The notes under the pieces were generated by a model. The model did not search any database. It was not told where the DNA came from and saw nothing but the letters and a program-made list of their open reading frames with translations. A program made the translations under genes and the position numbers. Positions 1-5,382 of a DNA stretch of 5,382 bases are shown here, piece after piece (positions within the stretch are counted from its first letter, which is position 1; the number at the start of each line of letters is the position of its first letter). The stretch is from Deltaproteobacteria bacterium (GTDB lineage: Bacteria > Desulfobacterota > GWC2-55-46 > S146-70), in the NCBI GenBank assembly GCA_015492395.1, contig WGFD01000297.1, positions 1 through 5,382 of the forward strand, written 5' to 3'.

Positions 1-680
1 GTAGGTATGAATGAATAAAATGAAAGGCTTCTCTTTTCCCGTCTGAAGTCACATGGGGCGGGGATAACATCGAAACCCTCTCTCTCGAAGACCATGACAG
101 CTCTCTCCATATGGTATGCCGAGGTGACCAGTACTATCCTCCCGCCTTCTCCCAGGATACCTTTAATATTCACGGCGTTTTCAAGGGTGTTTCTCGATGA
201 ATCCTCTACAGCCATATCACCCCTCGGCACTCCGAGCAATACGGCGCTATTCGCCATGGCCTTCCCCTCGGAGAGGCCGGGTCTCGAAGGATCACCGCTA
301 CCACCCGCTATCACAAGTGGTATACGAAGCCTCCTGTATAGGGATACAGCATACGCGAGTCTCCTGAGGGATGTATCCGACGGCTCGACCGGTTGCGCCA
401 GCCAGGCGAGGTCAATCAATCCTCCCGACAGTACCACTATGGCATCGGCCTCAACACCGCCTCTCTCTAAGGGAGGGTATCCCTCCTCCAAAGGAGCAAT
501 GACGGCCTCTGATACCGGTTGTATGCTTAACGCATATAACACCAGAAGCCCTGTAACTATCATAAGTCTGCCGGCCAGGAGGAACTTCCTGCGCACCACC
601 AGGCCGAGACCCACTACAACTATTATACTGGAAGGTGGAAGAAGCAGTAAAAGCAGTACTTTGGCCATGGCAAATCCCAT
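1..680 (-). CDS. YdcF/ElyC/SanA-family (DUF218) membrane protein, C-terminus cut by the window edge
   Basis: The frame stays open to the left edge; 226 codons are visible from ATG 680. The N-terminus carries two hydrophobic segments (about residues 8-28 and 33-51) around an Arg/Lys turn, then a soluble domain. Family-like motifs are DAIVVLSGG (78-86), AGGSG (124-128), a conserved Glu (137), EDSSRNTLENA (158-168), VTSAYHMERA (184-193) and PAPCDFR (206-212). This is the usual DUF218 order, and only the last few dozen residues should be missing. ElyC and SanA members act in cell-envelope or peptidoglycan-precursor homeostasis, but the biochemical activity of most members is unknown, so I assign no reaction. 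ATG 680 is preferred because it gives the lead-in before the first helix usual in this family; ATG 668 (GGGA 6 nt upstream) is possible. The manB stop lies 18 nt upstream in the same frame, so it is probably the third gene of the manC-manB operon. Confidence 0.85.
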   Translation of the reverse strand, partial: MGFAMAKVLLLLLLPPSSIIVVVGLGLVVRRKFLLAGRLMIVTGLLVLYALSIQPVSEAVIAPLEEGYPPLERGGVEADAIVVLSGGLIDLAWLAQPVEPSDTSLRRLAYAVSLYRRLRIPLVIAGGSGDPSRPGLSEGKAMANSAVLLGVPRGDMAVEDSSRNTLENAVNIKGILGEGGRIVLVTSAYHMERAVMVFEREGFDVIPAPCDFRREKRSLSFYSFIP

Positions 681-698
681 ATTCCAATATGCGACAGG

Positions 699-2141
699 TT
701 AAGTTCCCATTGCAGACCCGCCGATCGAGGACACCGCCTCAGAGAGCTTATCCTCAACGATCGACCTCATGGCCGCCAACCTCTCTTCATCACTTGCCTC
801 GAACCTCAGGACCAGGACAGGCTGGGTATTGCTGGCCCTGACAAGCGCCCATCCATCTTCGAAAATAATCCTTAAGCCATCGATCTTTACTACATCCCTG
901 ACAGGTATCCGCTCCCCTACCTCTCCTATCATCGAAGCGAGTTCCTCAACGACCAGAAACTTCATATCATCGGCGCAATCCATCCTGATCTCCGGTGTAG
1001 AGAAGGTCTTCGGCAGCCCATCCAGTAAGGCTGAGAACTTAGCCCCGGGCTGCTCGGAGAGAAGATTTACGAATATCTCCAGGATACGCAGTGTGGCGTA
1101 TATGGCATCATCGAAGCCAAGGTACCTGTCGGCGAAGAAGATATGGCCGCTCATCTCTCCAGCCATGGCGGCACCGATCTCCTTCATCTTGGACTTAATA
1201 AGGGAATGGCCGGTCTTCCACATAACCGCCTTCCCGCCAAGCCTTTCGATCTCATCATACATGGTCTGTGAGCACTTGACTTCACCAACGAAGGAGGCAT
1301 CCCTCATCCCGGAATGGAGTATATCCCTCGCATAGACGATCATCAGTTGGTCTCCCCAGACTATACGGCCCTCCTCGTCCACGACACCTATCCTGTCACT
1401 ATCACCATCGTAGGCCACTCCGAAATCCCCCCTATCCCTCTTAACTGCCTCTATCAGATCCCTCAGATTTTCCTCAACGGTAGGATCAGGATGGTGGTTG
1501 GGAAAGCGGCCGTCAGGCTCCGTATAGAGCTCCACCACGTCACATCCCAACTCTCTCAAAAGGGCCGGGACAACCAGCCCCCCTGTACCGTTACCGGCAT
1601 CTGTGACGATCCTGACGGGCCTTTTTTTAAGAGCCCGCCTCAACCCATCAAAGGTATTCAATTGGTAATCAAGATAGGCCGATACAATATCGTACGCTTC
1701 CATTCTTCCCTCCACCACTTCGGGCTCGAACCTCCCCTCCTCTATGATCCTCCTCAATCCCTGGATCTCCCCACCGTGTATGGTCTCCCTCCCTATACTC
1801 AGCTTGAAGCCGTTATACTCCGGGGGGTTGTGACTTCCGGTCACCATTATCCCGCCATCAAGCTTCAGGTGGTATATGGAAAAATACTGCAGGGGAGTAG
1901 GGCACTCCCCTATATCGACCACATTCACACCCATAGCCCTTATCCCCCTGACAAGGGCATCCCTCAACGCCATGGAGCTGAGCCTCACATCCCTGCCAAC
2001 ACTTATCTTGAGCCCTTCCCGCCCCCTTATACTCTTGAGACGGGCGGCATACGCCTTGCCTATAAGTTCGGTCACGTCCAAAGTCAGACCTTCCCCGAAT
2101 ACCCCGCGTATATCGTACTCTCTGAATATCCTATCGTTCAT
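699..2141 (-). CDS. manB: Phosphomannomutase/phosphoglucomutase (AlgC type)
   Basis: This cytosolic enzyme interconverts mannose-6-phosphate and mannose-1-phosphate, and in AlgC-type members also glucose-6-phosphate and glucose-1-phosphate, through a phosphoserine. Its 480 residues are close to the usual length. All four active-site elements are seen: the phosphoserine loop TGSHNPPEYNGFK (101-113, Ser103), the metal loop DGDSDR (245-250), the sugar-recognition loop GEMSGH (328-333), and the phosphate-binding loop RASNTQPVLVLRFEA (435-449). FREYDIRG (6-13) and KTGHS (309-313) also match AlgC. The metal loop has Ser where Pseudomonas AlgC has Gly, a common substitution in the superfamily. The first 11 nt overlap the end of manC, and GGAGG lies 6 nt before the ATG, which fixes the start. 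With manC it completes the route to GDP-mannose. Dual mannose/glucose specificity is inferred from AlgC similarity; the symbol could equally be algC. Confidence 0.93.
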   Translation of the reverse strand: MNDRIFREYDIRGVFGEGLTLDVTELIGKAYAARLKSIRGREGLKISVGRDVRLSSMALRDALVRGIRAMGVNVVDIGECPTPLQYFSIYHLKLDGGIMVTGSHNPPEYNGFKLSIGRETIHGGEIQGLRRIIEEGRFEPEVVEGRMEAYDIVSAYLDYQLNTFDGLRRALKKRPVRIVTDAGNGTGGLVVPALLRELGCDVVELYTEPDGRFPNHHPDPTVEENLRDLIEAVKRDRGDFGVAYDGDSDRIGVVDEEGRIVWGDQLMIVYARDILHSGMRDASFVGEVKCSQTMYDEIERLGGKAVMWKTGHSLIKSKMKEIGAAMAGEMSGHIFFADRYLGFDDAIYATLRILEIFVNLLSEQPGAKFSALLDGLPKTFSTPEIRMDCADDMKFLVVEELASMIGEVGERIPVRDVVKIDGLRIIFEDGWALVRASNTQPVLVLRFEASDEERLAAMRSIVEDKLSEAVSSIGGSAMGT

Positions 2142-3540
2142 AGATATCCTCCAGACGGACTATATCATCTTCCTCCAGATAACTGCCGTTCTGTACCTCT
2201 ATTATCTGCAATCGCTTCTTCCCTGGATTCTCGAGGCGGTGCGCAATAGATATGGGGATGTAGGTACTCTCGTTTGTGCGGAGATCGAAGACCTCATTGT
2301 CCCTTGTAACCCTTGCAGTCCCCGAGATAACGACCCAGTGCTCACTCCGCTTCATATGGTACTGAAGGCTCAGCTTGCCACCCGGTTTTATATCTATACG
2401 CTTTATCTTGTAGCCCGGCCCCTTCTCCAAGACGGTATAGGAACCCCATGGTCTTTCTACAGTCCTGTGCACCTTATGTTCATCCCTGTCCATCCTCTTA
2501 AGCTCCGCCACTACCTTCCTGACATCCTGAGATCTCTCCTTAGGGCATACCAAAGTAGCATCGGGGGTATCCACCACAACCATATCTCTAAGGCCAACCG
2601 TGGCCACAAACCTCCCACCGGCAAAGATGATGGAGTTTTCACTCTCAATATCCAAGACATCTCCCCTGGCGATATTGCCGGCTTTGTCCTTCCTGAGGAC
2701 ATCATCCAGGGCGGACCATGTGCCCAGATCCGACCATCCAAATCCAGCCTCCACCATGAGGACCCTGTCGGACTTCTCCATGACCCCATAGTCTATCGAT
2801 ATATCTTCCAATGAGGGATAAACCTCATCCAACACCATCTCCTCCCTCTCTGTGCCTATCGCGGCGCCTATCTTTCTGAGTCCCTTATACATGACCGGCA
2901 TCCTCTTCCTGATCTCACTCAATATGGCCGAAGTCTTCCATATAAAGATACCGCTGTTCCAGTAGTAACAGCCTTGCCTCAGGTACTCGTTCGCTCTCTT
3001 TATATCGGGTTTCTCAACGAAACGCCTTACCTTATAGAGGCCTCTCCCATACTCACTCCCCTTTTCTATATATCCGTAACCTGTATCAGGCCTCATGGGC
3101 ACTATGCCGATGGTAACCAGCCTAGACATCTCCGCCCCGGCCACACCACTTCTGAGAGTTCTGAGGAATGCCTTCGTATCACTTATATAATGATCGGCAG
3201 GAAGCACAATCATTATAGACTCCGGATCCAACTTTTTCAGCCTCACTGCGGCAAGACCGATAGCGGCGGCGGTATTTCTCGCGCATGGCTCGTTAAAGAC
3301 GGAGACGGCCTTCCTGCCTGCACCCTTTAGGTGGAGTCTTATATCGCCGGCGTGCGCCTTCGTGGTCAGTATATGTATGTTACCGGCCGCAACAAGCCCC
3401 CTCATCCTGTTGATGGTCTGGGATATCATGGTTCCCTCTCCGACTATATCGAGCATCTGTTTGGGCCACTGCTCCCTGCTCAACGGCCAGAACCTGGTAC
3501 CGCTTCCCCCTGCCATCACGAGTGCATGAAGATTCTTCAT
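2131..3540 (-). CDS. manC: Bifunctional mannose-1-phosphate guanylyltransferase / mannose-6-phosphate isomerase (type II)
   Basis: This cytosolic enzyme isomerises fructose-6-phosphate to mannose-6-phosphate and couples mannose-1-phosphate with GTP to give GDP-mannose; the mutase step between is manB. At 469 residues it has the usual length for AlgA/ManC proteins. The N-terminal nucleotidyltransferase domain (about 1-350) shows LVMAGGSGTRFWPLSRE (7-23) with PKQML (26-30), FVEKP (174-178), NSGIF (195-199), SIDYGVMEKS (248-257) and GWSDLGTW (268-275). The C-terminal cupin isomerase domain (about 355-465) starts at RPWGSY (363-368). It keeps likely metal ligands Gln393, His395 and Glu400 in QYHMKRSEHW and His434 in AHRLENPG. 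The ATG is preceded by AAGGAG at good spacing and sits about 55 nt below a predicted promoter, so it probably opens the operon. Both domains look intact. Related nucleotidyltransferases for other sugars usually lack this cupin, so the call is firm. Confidence 0.95.
   Translation of the reverse strand: MKNLHALVMAGGSGTRFWPLSREQWPKQMLDIVGEGTMISQTINRMRGLVAAGNIHILTTKAHAGDIRLHLKGAGRKAVSVFNEPCARNTAAAIGLAAVRLKKLDPESIMIVLPADHYISDTKAFLRTLRSGVAGAEMSRLVTIGIVPMRPDTGYGYIEKGSEYGRGLYKVRRFVEKPDIKRANEYLRQGCYYWNSGIFIWKTSAILSEIRKRMPVMYKGLRKIGAAIGTEREEMVLDEVYPSLEDISIDYGVMEKSDRVLMVEAGFGWSDLGTWSALDDVLRKDKAGNIARGDVLDIESENSIIFAGGRFVATVGLRDMVVVDTPDATLVCPKERSQDVRKVVAELKRMDRDEHKVHRTVERPWGSYTVLEKGPGYKIKRIDIKPGGKLSLQYHMKRSEHWVVISGTARVTRDNEVFDLRTNESTYIPISIAHRLENPGKKRLQIIEVQNGSYLEEDDIVRLEDIYER
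2148..2152 (-). promoter_or_regulatory. Ribosome binding site of manB inside the manC 3' end
   Basis: The minus strand reads GGAGG followed by 6 nt and then the manB ATG. The site lies within the last manC codons, and the two frames overlap at ATGAACGATAG (2141-2131). This supports the 2141 start and suggests translational coupling of the two GDP-mannose enzymes. Confidence 0.7.
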
Positions 3541-3545
3541 AATAT

Positions 3546-3551
3546 CTCCTT
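3546..3551 (-). promoter_or_regulatory. Ribosome binding site of manC
   Basis: The minus strand reads AAGGAG, then five bases (ATATT), then the ATG at 3540. This near-consensus Shine-Dalgarno match fixes the manC start and implies efficient translation of the first operon gene. Confidence 0.75.
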
Positions 3552-3602
3552 CTCTTACTTAGTAGTCGGAGTCCATCTGTGACAAGATCCGGCGAGGCTT
3601 CA

Positions 3603-3633
3603 ATTATATCATTCACCGTGCATCTCTGGACAA
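3603..3633 (-). promoter_or_regulatory. Predicted extended -10 promoter for the manC-manB-DUF218 operon
   Basis: In the 149-bp spacer between tadA and manC the minus strand contains TGATATAAT, a perfect TATAAT (3603-3608) with the extended TGn element (3609-3611). A partial -35 match, TTGTCC (3628-3633), lies 19 nt upstream. That spacing is longer than ideal, but extended -10 promoters tolerate a weak -35. Transcription would start near 3596, giving a leader of about 55 nt before manC. No operator or riboswitch could be recognised in that leader. The hexamer pattern is seen directly; promoter activity is inferred. Confidence 0.55.
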
Positions 3634-3689
3634 ACGATCCCGGGAGCTAATAAATCCTCAAGCGGCCCCTGGGCTTGTGCGGACGTAGC

Positions 3690-4193
3690 TCATAGGTGGG
3701 AAGCAACCACTCCGGCAATCTTTTTCCCACTTCTAACCTCTCTGAAGAACCGCCTGAGAAGGTGGCCGGCCCGTTCCATGAATATCCCGGCGGTCACATC
3801 TATCCTGTGATTCAACCTGCCGTCGCGGGAGAGATCGTAGAGGGAGCCACAGGCACCGGCCTTAGGATCATGGCAACCGAAGACCAGTCTCGAAACCCTC
3901 GCCTGAAGCAACGCACCCATACACATGACGCATGGCTCCAATGTGACATAGACCGTCGTCCCTGTAAGACGCCACATCCCAAGCCTTCCGGCGGCCGCCC
4001 TGATCGCCACCATTTCGGCATGGGCAGTCGGATCGCCGGAACCTTCCTTGATATTATGCCCTCCGGCTATAACCTCCCCATCATGGACTACGACGGCGCC
4101 CACCGGAACTTCGCCTTTATCCAGGGCCTTTCCGGCCTCCGCGAGAGCCTCTTCCATAAATATCTCATCCGATATAAACGCTTTCATCATCAT
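3690..4193 (-). CDS. tadA: tRNA-specific adenosine-34 deaminase
   Basis: TadA deaminates the wobble adenosine of tRNA-Arg(ACG) to inosine, letting one tRNA read CGU, CGC and CGA. Numbering from ATG 4193 (167 residues, typical for TadA), the zinc site is complete. HAE in DPTAHAE (54-60) gives His58 and the proton-shuttling Glu60, and LEPCVMC (85-91) gives Cys88 and Cys91. GEVPVGAVVV (27-36) and the later GSLYDL and NHR segments are TadA-like rather than guanine- or cytosine-deaminase-like. The start is a run of three ATGs (4193, 4190, 4187); the first is chosen because it overlaps a preceding TGA as ATGA. A longer frame from 4298 would run into argS and adds an unconserved stretch. The C-terminus carries about nine residues beyond the usual end. 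It follows argS by 67 nt on the same strand and is probably co-transcribed. Confidence 0.93.
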   Translation of the reverse strand: MMMKAFISDEIFMEEALAEAGKALDKGEVPVGAVVVHDGEVIAGGHNIKEGSGDPTAHAEMVAIRAAAGRLGMWRLTGTTVYVTLEPCVMCMGALLQARVSRLVFGCHDPKAGACGSLYDLSRDGRLNHRIDVTAGIFMERAGHLLRRFFREVRSGKKIAGVVASHL

Positions 4194-4261
4194 CGAGCAA
4201 TCTCGTCCATACCATTCTTGATAAGGGTATACAACCGAGCTCCTCCAGGTCCATCGACCAT
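4190..4261 (-). CDS. Candidate 23-codon mini-ORF bridging argS and tadA
   Basis: The frame begins at an ATG whose A is the last base of the argS stop (TGATG) and ends at a TGA overlapping the first tadA ATG (ATGA). It therefore fills the spacer exactly. The peptide starts MVDGPGGARL and ends NGMDEIAR. A GGAGGAG run lies inside it, 5 nt before an in-frame TTG that could start a shorter 14-codon product. I recognise no domain. It may be a translation relay carrying ribosomes from argS to tadA, a tiny protein, or chance in a short gap. Its codons (CGG, CGA, GCT) differ somewhat from the AGG/AGA-rich neighbours, which argues against strong coding selection. Confidence 0.25.
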   Translation of the reverse strand: MVDGPGGARLYTLIKNGMDEIAR

Positions 4262-5382
4262 CACATCTTTTCAGGGGTGGAGACACCAATGAGTTCAAGC
4301 CCCCTTCTCAACACCCCTTTCACGGCGCTGCAGAGAAAAAGCCTCGCCTTTGTCAGTTCAAGATCATCGGAGACCACACGGTTTCTGTTGTAGTACGGAT
4401 GGAATGCGCCTGCCAGATCCATCAGGTAGAAAACGATCCTGTGCGGCTCCAGCGCGGTGGCCGCACCCCTGACCGCGTCAGGGAAAAATGCAATATGCTT
4501 TATTATCTGCGCCTCCTCCTTAAGATCCAGGAGTCCCAAATCCACCCTATCCACCCCCGGAATATCTATGGAAATACCCTTTGCATGGTCGATAATACTG
4601 CATATCCTCGCATGGGCATATTGCACATAGAAGACCGGATTTTCAGGGGCTTGTTTCTTAGCCAGATCGAGGTCGAAGTCCATATGGGCGTCGGACTTGC
4701 GCATCAGGAAGAAGAATCTTGTAGCATCACTGCCCACCTCCTCCAGCACCTCCCTCAAGGTTATGAACTCACCCGCCCGCTTGGACATCGTTACAGGCCT
4801 GCCACCCCTCAGGACGGTGACCATTTGAACGAGGAGAACCTTTAGAGATTCCCTGTCATGCCCGAGCGCCTCTATGGCCGCCCGTACCCTGGGTATGTAA
4901 CCATGGTGGTCCGCCCCCCAGACGTTTATCAGCGAGTCAAAACCGCGCTGGTACTTGCCGTGGTGGTAAGCGATATCGGAGGCAAAGTAGGTAGGCTCTC
5001 CGGTATCCCTTATAACAACCCTGTCCTTATCGTCCCCAAGCTCCGTGGAGCGAAACCAAGTGGCGCCGCCCCTCTCTTCTATGAAGCCCTTCCTCTTCAA
5101 GTAGCCTATCGTCTCCTCAATCTTACCCTTCCTAAAGAGAGTCCTCTCACTGTACCAGTTGTCGAAGCGTACATTAAAGTCCCGGAGATCCTTCTTTATC
5201 CAGCCCAGAATCTCCTTCAGGGCATCCTCCCCTATCTCCAGCTGTCCGCTTATCCCGAGACTCTTCACCCTCTCCGCGAGCCGCGCGATATATTCGCCCT
5301 TGTAGTGGTTTTCACCCCATTCAACCCGTTCGCCTCCATCCTCCCTTATCTTCAGGGATATGGATTCTGCAAGATTCTTGAC
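4261..5382 (-). CDS. argS: Arginyl-tRNA synthetase, N-terminus cut by the window edge
   Basis: This class Ia synthetase charges tRNA-Arg with arginine using ATP. The frame is open to the right edge, with 373 residues visible; whole proteins have about 550-580, so roughly the first 180, including the HIGH region, lie outside. Seen in order from the visible end: HYKGEYI (26-32), KDL...FDNWYSE further on, WGADHHGYIPR (155-165), the KMSKS-equivalent MSKRAGEF (199-206, near 4788), and DATRFFFLMRKSDAHMDFDLDLA (from 219). The DALR-type anticodon-binding domain follows from about NPVFYVQYAHARICSI, and the protein ends in GVSTPEKM. A GTG at 5268 is not the start, because conserved ArgS sequence continues upstream of it. 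The stop TGA overlaps a downstream ATG and tadA follows, so the pair probably share a transcript. No inactivating change is seen in the visible part. Confidence 0.95.
   Translation of the reverse strand, partial: VKNLAESISLKIREDGGERVEWGENHYKGEYIARLAERVKSLGISGQLEIGEDALKEILGWIKKDLRDFNVRFDNWYSERTLFRKGKIEETIGYLKRKGFIEERGGATWFRSTELGDDKDRVVIRDTGEPTYFASDIAYHHGKYQRGFDSLINVWGADHHGYIPRVRAAIEALGHDRESLKVLLVQMVTVLRGGRPVTMSKRAGEFITLREVLEEVGSDATRFFFLMRKSDAHMDFDLDLAKKQAPENPVFYVQYAHARICSIIDHAKGISIDIPGVDRVDLGLLDLKEEAQIIKHIAFFPDAVRGAATALEPHRIVFYLMDLAGAFHPYYNRNRVVSDDLELTKARLFLCSAVKGVLRRGLELIGVSTPEKM

Noticed and set aside
451..687. Minus-strand 78-codon frame starting just after manB
   Set aside because: It is shifted relative to the DUF218 frame, which begins at 680 and has the conserved helices and motifs.
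94..702. Plus-strand open frame of 202 codons
   Set aside because: It is the antisense of the DUF218 gene, whose minus-strand frame carries the family motifs. The plus-strand product is a Ser/Pro-rich sequence without a domain.
1314..2814. Two overlapping plus-strand open frames of 311 and 312 codons (1314-2249 and 1876-2814)
   Set aside because: They lie antisense to manB and manC, whose conserved motifs are complete. They show no recognisable domain and arise because Leu TTA/CTA and Ser TCA codons are rare in the real genes.
3380..3616. Minus-strand GTG-started frame covering the manC leader and its 5' end
   Set aside because: It would start within the predicted -10 region and runs out of frame into manC with no recognisable content.
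3659..3677. Possible terminator hairpin after tadA (CAAGC, 9-nt loop, GCTTG)
   Set aside because: The stem is only 5 bp and no T-run follows, so intrinsic termination is not supported.
3541..3720. Signal recognition particle RNA or tRNA next to tadA
   Set aside because: SRP RNA follows tadA in some bacteria, and GGGAAGCAACC on the plus strand looked faintly similar. The conserved SRP core and any tRNA T-arm are absent, and the match lies inside tadA.
3696..4292. Plus-strand 198-codon frame opposite tadA
   Set aside because: It is antisense to an intact tadA with a full zinc site; no domain is seen in the plus-strand product.
4194..4298. N-terminal extension of tadA to an ATG at 4298
   Set aside because: It would overlap the argS end by 38 nt and add 35 Trp/Arg-rich residues not found in TadA proteins.

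Overview
The window reads as an ordinary bacterial chromosome segment. All five recognisable genes lie on the minus strand, so transcription runs from position 5382 towards position 1. Genes are tightly packed, with stop/start overlaps. Arg codons AGG/AGA and Ile codon ATA are used freely, and G+C is near half by eye. The minus (coding) strand is purine-rich. A two-helix YdcF-type envelope protein beside GDP-mannose genes suggests a Gram-negative-like bacterium. Desulfobacterota or Nitrospirota would fit the protein styles, but that is a low-confidence impression, not a placement.

Right part (about 5382 to 3690) is a translation module. It holds the C-terminal two thirds of arginyl-tRNA synthetase (argS, cut by the right edge), then tadA, the tRNA adenosine-34 deaminase. 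TadA makes the inosine wobble base of tRNA-Arg(ICG), which is a substrate of ArgS. The roughly 67-nt gap between them is exactly spanned by a 23-codon open frame. Its ATG overlaps the argS stop and its stop overlaps the tadA ATG.

Middle (3689 to 3541) is a 149-bp spacer with a good extended -10 promoter candidate and a strong ribosome binding site. It most likely starts a second transcription unit.

Left part (3540 to 1) is a sugar-nucleotide and envelope module. It holds a bifunctional mannose-6-phosphate isomerase/mannose-1-phosphate guanylyltransferase (manC), overlapping an AlgC-type phosphomannomutase/phosphoglucomutase (manB), followed 18 nt later by a YdcF/ElyC-family (DUF218) membrane protein cut by the left edge. 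manC and manB together can take fructose-6-phosphate to GDP-mannose, which feeds mannose-containing polysaccharide or glycolipid. The DUF218 protein suggests use at the cell envelope.

I see no mobile element, CRISPR array, tRNA or rRNA gene, or frameshifted gene. I found no clearly new biological system; the best leads are the coupled mini-ORF and the argS-tadA pairing.
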